Assembly (NCBI GenBank): GCA_964444665.1
Contig: CAYUIE010000013.1
Location: 1 to 64,000, forward strand
From: CAYZTY01 sp964444665
Lineage (GTDB): Bacteria; Planctomycetota; Phycisphaerae; Sedimentisphaerales; CAYZTY01
Length of the DNA: 64,000 nucleotides
Direction of reading: 5' to 3'
The position numbers and the translations under genes are program-made. Each line of letters begins with the position of its first letter. The stretch's first letter is position 1. The notes beneath the pieces are model-generated. The model worked only from the letters and a program-made list of their open reading frames with translations, was not told the origin of the DNA and searched no databases. Of the stretch, positions 7,004 through 15,669 are shown in pieces.

Positions 7004-8797
7004 ATGATTAAAAGAACCCATACTTGCGGAGAGCTTCGTGCCGCCGATGTAGGCACGAGGGTGAACCTTGCCGGCTGGGTCCATTCATACCGGGACCACG
7101 GCAATCTCGTCTTTATTGACCTGCGAGATAGAGAGGGCCTTGTACAGCTTGTCTTTGACCCGGAGACGCAACCTGAAGCGCACAGACTCGCCAGAGGCCT
7201 GCGATGCGAGTGGGTAATCGCCGTTACAGGGCTTGTCAGGCCAAGAAGCGAAGGGATGGCAAATCCTAAACTACCCACCGGCCAAATCGAAACAATTGTT
7301 GAGCAGATTGAGGTATTGAACAACGCTATTACCCCTCCATTTGAAATCGATAATGCCGAGAAGGTCAGTGAAGAAACGAGGCTCGAAAATCGTTACATCG
7401 ACCTGCGGCGACCGGCGATGCTGAAAAAACTTCATATAAGACACAAGGTTGCAAAAATCGTCCGCGATTATTTCGACGAGGCCGGTTTCTGGGAAGTAGA
7501 AACTCCGATGCTTGCTAAAAGTACGCCGGAGGGCGCGCGAGATTTCCTCGTGCCCAGCAGATTATATAAAGGCTGTTTCTATGCCCTGCCCCAGTCGCCG
7601 CAGCTTTTCAAACAGATACTGATGGTAAGCGGCGTTGAGAAGTATTTCCAGATTGTGCGATGCTTTCGCGATGAGGACCCGCGTGCGGACAGGCAGGCTG
7701 AGTTCACGCAGATAGACGTCGAGATGAGCTTCGTTGACAGAGACGATGTCATAAGTGTGCATGAGAAGATGATAGCGCAGGTTTGGGAGAAAATTCTCGG
7801 TGTAAAGGTGCCGCTGCCTATGGCGAGAATCACTTTCGAAGAGGCGATGCGAGACTATGGCAGCGACCGGCCGGATATACGCTTCGATATGAAACTAAAG
7901 GACATATCCGACGTGGCAGGGCAGTGCGAATTCAGGCTTTTTAATACCACGGTTCAGGGAGGTGGTTTGGTAAAAGGCCTCTGTGCGCCCGGCGGAGCAA
8001 AGTATTCCAGAAGCGATATCGAAAAAACTCTTACGAATTTAGTTGGTGACTATGGCGCCAAGGGGCTGGCGTGGTTTAAGGTGAATAAATCTGAGAAGAC
8101 AGGCCAGCTCGAGCTGGCAAGCAGTATTGCCAAGTTCTTCAGCCCCGACCAACAGCGGCAAATAATAGAACGCTTTAAGGCCGATAACGGCGATTTGATT
8201 TTACTCCTTGCCGGACAGAAGTCCGGCGTCAATAAGGCGCTGGCACCTCTGCGTATAAGACTTGGCAAAGAGCTTAACCTGTATGATAACAGCACTTTCG
8301 CTTTTCTGTGGGTGGTCGATTTTCCACTCTTCGAATGGAGCGAGAATGAACATCGCTATGACTGCCTGCACCATCCGTTTACCTCGCCGGTGCCGCAGGA
8401 CCTGGAGAAGCTTGAGACCGACCCAATTAGTGTTTGCTCACAGGCCTACGATATGGTCGTAAACGGCTCGGAAATCGGCGGTGGAAGCATTCGTATACAC
8501 AATCCGGAGGTTCAGGAAAAGGTCTTTGGATTACTGAATATCTCGAAAAAGGAGGCACAGGAAAGATTCGGCTTCTTTCTCAAGGCGCTGGGCTACGGTG
8601 CTCCCCCGCACGGCGGCATCGCCTTCGGACTTGACCGTATCATTATGTTGCTGGCCGGCACGGAGAATATCCGTGATGTAATCGCTTTTCCCAAAACGCA
8701 GCGCGGCCAATGTCTTCTGACCGATGCGCCGAGTCCCGTCAGACAGGCACAGCTTGACGAGTTGAACCTTAAGACGCAAAGTCACCACAAGGCTTAG
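7004..8797 (+). CDS. aspS: Aspartyl-tRNA synthetase, bacterial type
   Basis: Attaches aspartate to tRNA-Asp in the cytoplasm. 597 residues, typical for the bacterial form. Order of domains: N-terminal OB fold binding the anticodon (RVNLAGWVHSYRDHGNLVFIDLRD); class II core with EVETPMLAKSTPEGARDFLVPSR and SPQLFKQILMVSG; motif 2 around FQIVRCFRDEDPRADRQ; the bacterial GAD insertion in the middle third; and motif 3 GIAFGLDRIIMLL. The start ATG 7004 begins directly with IKRTHTCGEL, as in homologues. Whether it is discriminating or also charges tRNA-Asn cannot be judged here. Confidence 0.96.
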   Translation: MIKRTHTCGELRAADVGTRVNLAGWVHSYRDHGNLVFIDLRDREGLVQLVFDPETQPEAHRLARGLRCEWVIAVTGLVRPRSEGMANPKLPTGQIETIVEQIEVLNNAITPPFEIDNAEKVSEETRLENRYIDLRRPAMLKKLHIRHKVAKIVRDYFDEAGFWEVETPMLAKSTPEGARDFLVPSRLYKGCFYALPQSPQLFKQILMVSGVEKYFQIVRCFRDEDPRADRQAEFTQIDVEMSFVDRDDVISVHEKMIAQVWEKILGVKVPLPMARITFEEAMRDYGSDRPDIRFDMKLKDISDVAGQCEFRLFNTTVQGGGLVKGLCAPGGAKYSRSDIEKTLTNLVGDYGAKGLAWFKVNKSEKTGQLELASSIAKFFSPDQQRQIIERFKADNGDLILLLAGQKSGVNKALAPLRIRLGKELNLYDNSTFAFLWVVDFPLFEWSENEHRYDCLHHPFTSPVPQDLEKLETDPISVCSQAYDMVVNGSEIGGGSIRIHNPEVQEKVFGLLNISKKEAQERFGFFLKALGYGAPPHGGIAFGLDRIIMLLAGTENIRDVIAFPKTQRGQCLLTDAPSPVRQAQLDELNLKTQSHHKA

Positions 8798-8800
8798 AAT

Positions 8801-8816
8801 CCCCGATGAATCGGGG
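8801..8816 (+). repeat. CCCGAT..ATCGGG palindrome after aspS
   Basis: CCCCGAT-GA-ATCGGGG, a perfect 7-bp stem starting 3 bp after the aspS stop. Similar CCCGAT/ATCGGG palindromes lie at 18290-18303 and 30480-30496. There is no T tract, so it is probably a repeat that may also act as an mRNA 3' end. Confidence 0.5.
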
Positions 8817-8844
8817 TCGCGGGGCGTCAGATGAGGTTGGTCTT

Positions 8845-10473
8845 ATGAAAATAAACTTACAACCCGCGATTAAAAAGACATTGCGGCTTTTAAGGCTTTT
8901 GCCTGTTTCATTGGCGGGGAAGTGCAGGCTGGGCTTTGGACTTGCCGTACTTGTGATTCTGACTTTGGCACTCCTAATGCCCTATTTCTGGATGGGCAAG
9001 CTGACCGAAAAGGCCGGCCTGGATGCCGGCCGGGCGGTCGTGGATACCGTTTATCAACGCCATTTCCGACTCAACAGCCATACTAAGGGCGAGCCTGAGC
9101 CCCTCCTTGAGACCGGTGCGGTCCAGCCTTCGCAGCATCAGCCCGTTAAGTGGGTGTGGCTTGTCGGGCCTGAGAAAGTCGACACCGAAAAGTTAAGTCA
9201 AAAGCAGCGAGAATTTTTCGATTTTCTGAAAGAGCGTGAGGATATATCCGACCGTTACTGGCTGGGGAGAGACGGAGCAGTTCAAAGTAATTATATCAGG
9301 CTCGTACGCGCATCTGATAACTGCATAACCTGCCATAATGCCGAGGGGCCCGCGGCGGCATTTAACCGAAATGAGCCGGTTGGAGCCGTAATCATACAAA
9401 CGCCGGCACCTCAAATCGGCAAAACAATCCTTATGAACCGGATATGCATTACAGTCGCGGGGCTGCTCGCGGCGGCCGGCGCCATTATCGCCTTTTATAT
9501 CATACTTCAGCGCGTGATACTCAGTCCAATAAGACAGCTGCGGGCGATGGCAAATAACGTCGCAGAAGGGAACCTCGATGTCAGAAGCGCAATAGAAACA
9601 CACGACGAGTTCGAAAGACTCGCTTCGGCTTTTAATCACATGCTTGACAGCCTTGAGCAATCACAGGAAAAACTTCGGCAGGCGAACAAGCAATTAGACG
9701 CTAAAATCGCCGAGCTTTCCGACCGAAACATTGAGTTGTTTAAGGCAAACAAACTCAAAAGCGAGTTCCTCGCCAATATCTCCCATGAATTCAGAACCCC
9801 ACTTAATGCCATCCTCGGTTTTGCGGAAATACTTCGTGAAAAAACAACCTTCGAGAGAGAAAAAAACAGAAGATACGCAGAGAACATAATTGCCAGCGGG
9901 CGGTCGCTTCTGAATATGATAAATGACCTGCTGGAGATGGCGAAGGCCGAGACCGGCAAAATACATTTGCACCTTGAAAAAACGGTTATTCCCGAGCTGG
10001 CTCGCGGCCTGGTGGCCTTTTTTTCACCTTTGACCGAGCAAAAGAAAATCAAGGTCAAACTACAGATAGATAAAAGCATCCCTGTTATCCAGACGGACCC
10101 GGGTAAGGTCCAGCAGATACTATATAATTTATTGACCAATGCTATCAAATTTACGCCCGAAAAAGGCAAGATTGAAATCAGGGCCACAATGCCCGATGAA
10201 AAAACCGTCCGAATCGCGGTTTCTGATACAGGTCCCGGCATCCCGGAAGCCGAACAGGAAAAGATATTTGAGAAATTCCGACAGCTTGACGGTTCAATCA
10301 CGAGAAAATCGGCCGGCACGGGACTTGGACTGGCCATCAGCAAGGAGCTGGCTGATTTGCTGTGTGGTAGTATCGGCGTCGAAAATCGGCCCGGCCAAGG
10401 TGCAACTTTCTGGCTCGAGATACCCGTGTTACTGCAAACAGCCGAAAGCGGCGAAAAGGCACAAATATCTTGA
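8845..10473 (+). CDS. Membrane sensor histidine kinase with a Tll0287/DUF3365-like heme-c sensor domain
   Basis: About 542 residues. Order: one transmembrane helix (about 28-48), a periplasmic sensor (about 50-190), a second transmembrane helix (about 205-228), HAMP (SPIRQLRAMANNVAEGNLDV), coiled coil, HisKA with ANISHEFRTPLNAILGF near 311-327, then HATPase with N, G1 (SDTGPGIP), F and G2 (GTGLGLAI) boxes. The sensor holds NCITCHN, a CxxCH heme-c attachment site near residues 159-163, inside a DUF3365/Tll0287-like context (SDRYWLGRDGA, NYIRLVRASDNC). This suggests it senses redox state or a gas through heme. No response regulator is adjacent. I choose ATG 8845 behind GAGG; the in-frame ATG 8806 lies within the palindrome. 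Confidence 0.88.
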   Translation: MKINLQPAIKKTLRLLRLLPVSLAGKCRLGFGLAVLVILTLALLMPYFWMGKLTEKAGLDAGRAVVDTVYQRHFRLNSHTKGEPEPLLETGAVQPSQHQPVKWVWLVGPEKVDTEKLSQKQREFFDFLKEREDISDRYWLGRDGAVQSNYIRLVRASDNCITCHNAEGPAAAFNRNEPVGAVIIQTPAPQIGKTILMNRICITVAGLLAAAGAIIAFYIILQRVILSPIRQLRAMANNVAEGNLDVRSAIETHDEFERLASAFNHMLDSLEQSQEKLRQANKQLDAKIAELSDRNIELFKANKLKSEFLANISHEFRTPLNAILGFAEILREKTTFEREKNRRYAENIIASGRSLLNMINDLLEMAKAETGKIHLHLEKTVIPELARGLVAFFSPLTEQKKIKVKLQIDKSIPVIQTDPGKVQQILYNLLTNAIKFTPEKGKIEIRATMPDEKTVRIAVSDTGPGIPEAEQEKIFEKFRQLDGSITRKSAGTGLGLAISKELADLLCGSIGVENRPGQGATFWLEIPVLLQTAESGEKAQIS

Positions 10474-10545
10474 AAATCACCTTTTTCTGCGTTAAATATA
10501 TTACTTCGTTTGAAGCTCTGCAAATTTGATTTTGGGAGAAAACAG

Positions 10546-11337
10546 ATGGAAATAATTATCGAGCCTGATTATGACAAAATGAGCGAGACTTCCGCGCGCA
10601 TAATCGCCACGGAGATCAGAAGGAAGCACGATTCTGTTCTTGGCCTGGCCACCGGCGATACGCCAATAGGAACCTACAAGGAACTTGTAAAAGTGCATAA
10701 GAAAGAAGGCCTGGATTTCTCAAAAGTTAAGACCTTCAATCTGGATGAATACGTTGGTCTTGCGCCCCCACACAAAAACAGCTACAACTATTTTATGTGG
10801 GATAACCTTTTTAACCACGTCAATGTAAGTATTGACAACGTCTACGTGCCACAGGGAAATACCGACGACCCCGAGCAATTTTGCCACTGGTATGAGGAGC
10901 AGATACAAAAGGCCGGCGGCATTGACCTGCAGGTGCTTGGCATCGGCGGAGACGGGCACATCGGCTTCAACGAACCGGGTTCGTCGTTCGCAAGCCGAAC
11001 AAGAGTAAAAGCACTCGACGAGCAGACGATTCGGGACAACGCGCGCTTCTTTACAAAAGAAGAAGACGTTCCACGATTTGCCATCACTATGGGAATAGGT
11101 ACAATCCTGGAGGCCCGCAAGGTCCTTTTAATTGCGAACGGCGAGAAAAAGGCGGATGTATGTGCGCAATTTATAGAAGGACCCGTTACAAGCCAGACAA
11201 CCGCCTCTTCCCTTCAGCTTCACACCTATGTTACGGTAGTGCTTGATAAAGCGGCCGCGTCCAAGCTGAAAAGGACGGAGTATTATAACTGGGTCCGTGA
11301 TAACAAACACCTCGTAGAAAAGAGACTCGGACGCTAA
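10546..11337 (+). CDS. nagB: Glucosamine-6-phosphate deaminase
   Basis: Converts glucosamine-6-phosphate to fructose-6-phosphate and ammonia, the entry of amino-sugars into glycolysis. 263 residues, as in the family. LGLATGDTPIGTYKELV forms the phosphate-binding loop, TFNLDEYVGL carries the catalytic Asp, and IGGDGHIGFNEPGSSFASRTR carries the DGHIGFNEP motif with the active-site His. ATG 10546 follows GGGAG at a good distance; an upstream TTG at 10510 is not needed. Nearby DUF4954 gene 11461-13470 follows in the same direction. Confidence 0.94.
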   Translation: MEIIIEPDYDKMSETSARIIATEIRRKHDSVLGLATGDTPIGTYKELVKVHKKEGLDFSKVKTFNLDEYVGLAPPHKNSYNYFMWDNLFNHVNVSIDNVYVPQGNTDDPEQFCHWYEEQIQKAGGIDLQVLGIGGDGHIGFNEPGSSFASRTRVKALDEQTIRDNARFFTKEEDVPRFAITMGIGTILEARKVLLIANGEKKADVCAQFIEGPVTSQTTASSLQLHTYVTVVLDKAAASKLKRTEYYNWVRDNKHLVEKRLGR

Positions 11338-11460
11338 GGCGTAATTCGAAAACTTCATTATACCGGCAGAGTACCGTAAAAAAGTCAAACGGGAAGGCGC
11401 GGGAATTTACGTTCCTGTCTGCGAATGATTAACTCAGCGCAAGGAGAAGGAAGAAATAAT

Positions 11461-13470
11461 ATGGAAAAATATCGCAGGTTAACAGATGCAGAGATTGAAA
11501 AGTTGAAAAACCAGGGGTGCACCTGCGGGGACTTTTCCTCTGTCCAGGTCGCCGAGAGCTTCAATCCCGACAGAGTAAAAAACACACATTTCTCCGGCAG
11601 CGTAAAACTGGGGACATTTGACAAAACGATAACACTCTTTGGAGGTATGCAAAAAGCCACCGGAGTGTTCAATGCCAAAATCCATAATTCCGTAATCGGC
11701 AACAATGTCTACATTAACAACGTCGCGGACTATATCGCAAATTACGTTATCGAAGATGACGTTGTCATAGAGAATATTGATTTACTGGCGGTCGACGGCA
11801 ACAGCACATTTGGAAACGGCACGGAACTCGAGGTTCTTATTGAGGCAGGGGGCCGGGAACTTCTTATTTGTGACGGCTTATCGTCCCAGTTGGCCTATAT
11901 AATGGGCCTGTACCGGCACAGGCCCAAATTAATAGAGGCTCTGAGGAAACTGATTCTGGCTTATGCAGATTCGATAAGCTCACCTACGGGAAGAGTCTGC
12001 AGCGGTTCAGTGATAACACATTCCGGGACTTTCAAGAACGTCAAAATCGGCCCCGCCACTCGTATTGATGGTGCAAGCTGGCTCGAGAACGGCTCAATCA
12101 ACAGCACAATCGATGCGCCGGTCCTTATCGGCACAGGTGCAATCGCCGAGGACTTTGTCATCTCATCCGGCACAAAGGTTACAAGGGGTGCGGTTTTATC
12201 GAAGTGTTTTGTGGGTCAGGGAGTTTTGATGGGCAAGCAGTTCTCTGCTGAGAACTCGCTTTTCTTCGCAAACTGCGAGTGTTTTCACGGCGAGGGCTGT
12301 GCCGTCTTTGCAGGCCCTTATTCGGTCACGCACCACAAGTCAACTTTGCTGATTGCGGGAATGTTCTCTTTCTACAATGCCGGGAGCGGAACAAACGAAA
12401 GCAACCACATGTACAAGCTCGGGCCGGTACATCAGGGCATTCTCGAACGGGGCTGCAAAACCGCTTCGTCTTCACATATGCTCTGGCCGATTAAGCTTGG
12501 CCCCTTCTGCGTTGTCGTCGGGAAGGGCCATTTTAAACTGGACACCTCGGACCTGCCATTTTCGTATATTTTTGAATCTCAATCCGAGGGGCAAAGCCTG
12601 CTCATACCGGCGATGAATCTTGCTACGGTCGGGACGCTCAGAGACATCGAGAAATGGCCCGCACGCGACAGGCGTAAAGACCCGAACAAAATTGACCTTA
12701 TATCCTTCCAGGCCTTGAGCCCCTTTACGATACAGAAAATGTTTAATGGAATAGAGCTGCTAACAGACCTGAGGGAACATTGTGACGGCGAGTATGCAAT
12801 ATGGGGCAATATGAGGCTGAGTGTGCCTGCAATGGAAAATGGTATCGCACATTATCAAATTACCATAAAAAGGTACCTCGGTGACTGTCTTGTTGCTCGC
12901 TTAAGCAGTAATCCTCCGGACAGCATAGAGCAGTTGCGGGCCGTCCTGCAGGCTGAAACGAAGGCCGGCGGCGGCAGGTGGGTCGATTTGGGGGGTCTTC
13001 TTGCCCCTGAGGAAAAGGTTCTCGAAGTCATCGATGCTGCCCAGGCCGGTAAAGTTGATTCTCTCGATAAACTGTACGAGAAGCTTGGGGAGATATACAC
13101 TGATTACGAAAAATACGAGTGGACTTGGGTTGCCGGCCGGCTTGAAAAGCTTTTGGGCCGCAACGTTTCGGAAATAAGTGCCGCCGACGTAACGAAATTT
13201 CTGGATGAATGGAAAAATGCCGTCCAGAGCTTCGGCGATTTAATCCTTCAGGATGCGCGCAAGGAATTCTCGGAACAAACGAAAATCGGCTTCGGCATAG
13301 ATGGGGATGATTCGGTTATCGAGTCCGATTTCCAGGCCGTTAGGGGTACTTTTGAAACCAACAAGATTGTCACCAAAGTTAAAAACGAGGTGGTCGGGAA
13401 GAAGGAACAGGCGGACGGACTTATAGCAAAGATCGCTCGCCTCGGGGCGGAGCCACGGGCCGGTCTTTAA
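11461..13470 (+). CDS. DUF4954 family protein with left-handed beta-helix (hexapeptide repeats)
   Basis: 669 residues, soluble, no signal peptide. The first 300 residues show imperfect hexapeptide repeats (SVIGNNVYINNVADYIANYVIEDD, VKIGPATRIDG, SINSTIDAPVLIG, IAEDFVISSGTKV), the left-handed beta-helix of sugar acyl- and nucleotidyl-transferases. The whole architecture matches DUF4954, known from Bacteroidetes and planctomycetes, of undetermined function. The second half (about 410-669) is alpha-rich. Sitting directly after nagB, a role with amino-sugar phosphates is an attractive guess but is only context. Start ATG 11461 lies behind GAAGGA; an in-frame ATG 11425 is less well placed. Confidence 0.75.
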   Translation: MEKYRRLTDAEIEKLKNQGCTCGDFSSVQVAESFNPDRVKNTHFSGSVKLGTFDKTITLFGGMQKATGVFNAKIHNSVIGNNVYINNVADYIANYVIEDDVVIENIDLLAVDGNSTFGNGTELEVLIEAGGRELLICDGLSSQLAYIMGLYRHRPKLIEALRKLILAYADSISSPTGRVCSGSVITHSGTFKNVKIGPATRIDGASWLENGSINSTIDAPVLIGTGAIAEDFVISSGTKVTRGAVLSKCFVGQGVLMGKQFSAENSLFFANCECFHGEGCAVFAGPYSVTHHKSTLLIAGMFSFYNAGSGTNESNHMYKLGPVHQGILERGCKTASSSHMLWPIKLGPFCVVVGKGHFKLDTSDLPFSYIFESQSEGQSLLIPAMNLATVGTLRDIEKWPARDRRKDPNKIDLISFQALSPFTIQKMFNGIELLTDLREHCDGEYAIWGNMRLSVPAMENGIAHYQITIKRYLGDCLVARLSSNPPDSIEQLRAVLQAETKAGGGRWVDLGGLLAPEEKVLEVIDAAQAGKVDSLDKLYEKLGEIYTDYEKYEWTWVAGRLEKLLGRNVSEISAADVTKFLDEWKNAVQSFGDLILQDARKEFSEQTKIGFGIDGDDSVIESDFQAVRGTFETNKIVTKVKNEVVGKKEQADGLIAKIARLGAEPRAGL

Positions 13471-13483
13471 TCAACTACACCTC

Positions 13484-14383
13484 TTATTGCCACGGGAAGT
13501 AACAACTATAGTGCCGCATAAATAATCCAATCGTGCGCATCGAGATGATCGTTAGCGCCTGAACGGCCAGGTTGGCGGTCAGATGCGCTGCTATTATTAG
13601 CCAGTCAGCGTTTTGGAGCTTATCAAGTGCAATCATCTGCATTTGGCAAATGCTTGCAGCAACAAGCAGCCCGAAAACCACTATATAAGGCACAAAAGTT
13701 TTTAATATCGGTTTGATTAAATAATCAGGCCTTAGCAAAGTGGGGTCTTTACCAACCGCGACCGTGAGTATTGCTATGGGGAAAAGAAACAGCCCCAAAA
13801 TGAAAAGTGCCTGCAGAAGCGTGGCCGGCCCGAATTCGCTAATCCAGATATCATCATAAACTATACCGTAGTATTTCAGAACCCGACTTGCTGCGATATA
13901 AGGGAGCATAACGCCCGTCATTGTTAGAGAAAAGATAAGCATCGGCCATATAATAATCCACACAAACGTAACAGACGTGCCCAGGTAAATCTCCGGCAGC
14001 TCGTCGACATCGAAGGCCGTGTCGTGAATAATATTATAGTAAAAACCCAACAGCCATCCCCAGGAGAGCAGCAGGGCTGGAAATCCCAGGCAGCTATCGG
14101 CCAGGAAAAACCTGAAGGTTATCAACGCGATTACGAATACCAAAGGCGTCAGGCTTTCTCGTTTGAAGAAGACCTTCCAGCTATCCACAAAGACCGCACG
14201 ATAGAAGCCGGGGAGCGGCTCGGCTTTTATCTCCGGCATTTTTACTATCTGTGGTTTTCCGCCGTCAGTGGCGGGGATGATAAATATCTGGCCGCATTTC
14301 CAGCAGCGGGCTCTGCGCCCGGCGTTTCTGTCGGTAAAGGCGCATAAACCATCGCACTTCGGACACCTGCAGGTTATCGTCAT
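13484..14383 (-). CDS. Multi-pass membrane protein with N-terminal zinc ribbon
   Basis: 299 residues. It opens with CRCPKC (C at 5, 7, 10) and later CWKCGQIFIIP, a treble-clef/zinc-ribbon head of about 35 residues of the kind planctomycetes put on cytoplasmic ends of membrane proteins. Residues about 80-290 hold five to six hydrophobic helices (LVFVIALITFRFFLA, FVWIIIWPMLIFSLTM, ALFILGLFLFPIAIL, YIVVFGLLVAASI, others). I do not recognise a named family. It is convergent with the DUF4954 gene (14 bp apart) and may be read after pilT. Confidence 0.7.
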   Translation of the reverse strand: MTITCRCPKCDGLCAFTDRNAGRRARCWKCGQIFIIPATDGGKPQIVKMPEIKAEPLPGFYRAVFVDSWKVFFKRESLTPLVFVIALITFRFFLADSCLGFPALLLSWGWLLGFYYNIIHDTAFDVDELPEIYLGTSVTFVWIIIWPMLIFSLTMTGVMLPYIAASRVLKYYGIVYDDIWISEFGPATLLQALFILGLFLFPIAILTVAVGKDPTLLRPDYLIKPILKTFVPYIVVFGLLVAASICQMQMIALDKLQNADWLIIAAHLTANLAVQALTIISMRTIGLFMRHYSCYFPWQ

Positions 14384-14471
14384 ACCTTAGCCCGGATATT
14401 GACTTGTTCGTTTGGCTTTACCTTGATATCTCCGGCCGGCAATAACTGCCGATGAAAATGTCGGTTTCTTC

Positions 14472-15608
14472 TCACCCCATATCTACGAATTCCACGAAGC
14501 TGGCTAAATTATTGACCCATTTCTGGGCCTCAAGCATATCCACCTTGTTTGTTTTGACCAGCGAAGCAAGATGCTTCTCGAATGTCATCATCCGCTCGTC
14601 GGGAGTATCTTTTGTTCTTGTCTGCAGCACCGTATAGAGCTGCTCCATTTTGCCCGTGCGAATCAGATTCGCGCAGGCGTAGTTGTTATTCAGTATTTCC
14701 ATCGCCACGATTCTGCCGGAACCGTCTTTTTTCGGTATCAGCTTCTGACTTATCACATAAGCCAGACTCAAAGAAAACTGATTTCGTACTTCGTTCTGTC
14801 TGGCGGGTGGGAAATAGTCCATAATCCGTGCCACCGTTCCGGTAACATCGCGTGTGTGCAGTGTTGAAAAGACCAGATGCCCCGTTTCCGCCGCCATCAA
14901 CGTCATCTCAATGGTCTCGGTATCTCGCATTTCGCCCACGAATATTATGTCCGGGTCCTCGCGCATCATTGAGCGCAATCCTTCTTGAAAACTTCCCACG
15001 TCCCGGCCTATTTCCCGCTGCGAAACTATACAGTTTTTTTGCTGAAGAATATATTCAATCGGGTCCTCAATTGTGATAATCCTGCATGCCCGCCTTTCGC
15101 TTATCCTATTGATGAGTGAAGCTATTGTGGTAGATTTGCCCGCACCGGTGATTCCCGTTAAAAGGACAAGGCCGTGTTTTCGATTCACTATGTCCTTCCA
15201 GATATTGTTCGGAAAGCCGATTATCTCCACTTTGGGTATATCCAGACCGAGGGCTCGAATCGCCGCACATATCCCGTCGTTTTCCATAAACACATTTATC
15301 CTGAACTGCAGATTGCTGAAGCGGTAAGAGCAATCCACGCTGTGTTTCTCTTCAAGCGTGTGTTTGCTTTCGTCGCTCAGGAGTGGAAGGATCAGGGCCT
15401 CGGCTATCTTAGTACTGACCTCCTGGCCCTTCATTTTCATAAGATTGCCGTCCACTCGATAGGCCGGCTGTGTGCCGACCTTTATGTGCAGGTCCGAGAC
15501 GCGCATTACCCCCTGCTTTTCGAAGTAGTTGAGCATATCGTGAATGTCGAGCAGCTCACCCGCCGCCGTGATATACACTTTTTCCGCTTGTGCCGTTTCT
15601 CTTGGCAT
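14472..15608 (-). CDS. pilT: PilT-type retraction ATPase
   Basis: 378 residues. A hexameric ATPase that depolymerises type IV pili at the inner membrane. The N-terminal domain (VSDLHIKVGTQPAYRVDG) and RecA-like domain are both intact: Walker A GITGAGKST, the Asp box (IITIEDPIEY), Walker B/His box FVGEMRDTETIEMTLMAAETGHLVFSTLHT. The PilT signature near the C-terminus reads AYVISQKLIPKKDGSGRIVAMEIL. A GGAGGA site precedes ATG 15608. Other pilus genes are absent here, although two pilin-like genes lie at 46278-47516. Confidence 0.92.
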   Translation of the reverse strand: MPRETAQAEKVYITAAGELLDIHDMLNYFEKQGVMRVSDLHIKVGTQPAYRVDGNLMKMKGQEVSTKIAEALILPLLSDESKHTLEEKHSVDCSYRFSNLQFRINVFMENDGICAAIRALGLDIPKVEIIGFPNNIWKDIVNRKHGLVLLTGITGAGKSTTIASLINRISERRACRIITIEDPIEYILQQKNCIVSQREIGRDVGSFQEGLRSMMREDPDIIFVGEMRDTETIEMTLMAAETGHLVFSTLHTRDVTGTVARIMDYFPPARQNEVRNQFSLSLAYVISQKLIPKKDGSGRIVAMEILNNNYACANLIRTGKMEQLYTVLQTRTKDTPDERMMTFEKHLASLVKTNKVDMLEAQKWVNNLASFVEFVDMG

Positions 15609-15669
15609 ATTTGTCCTCCATCGGTCCCGTGTGTTTAATTGCCACAGGCTATATCGATTATAAGCATTT

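Noticed and set aside
9636..10523. 295-codon minus-strand open frame
   Set aside because: Antisense to the histidine kinase, Ser/Leu-rich with no motif; a shadow of the GC-skewed coding strand.
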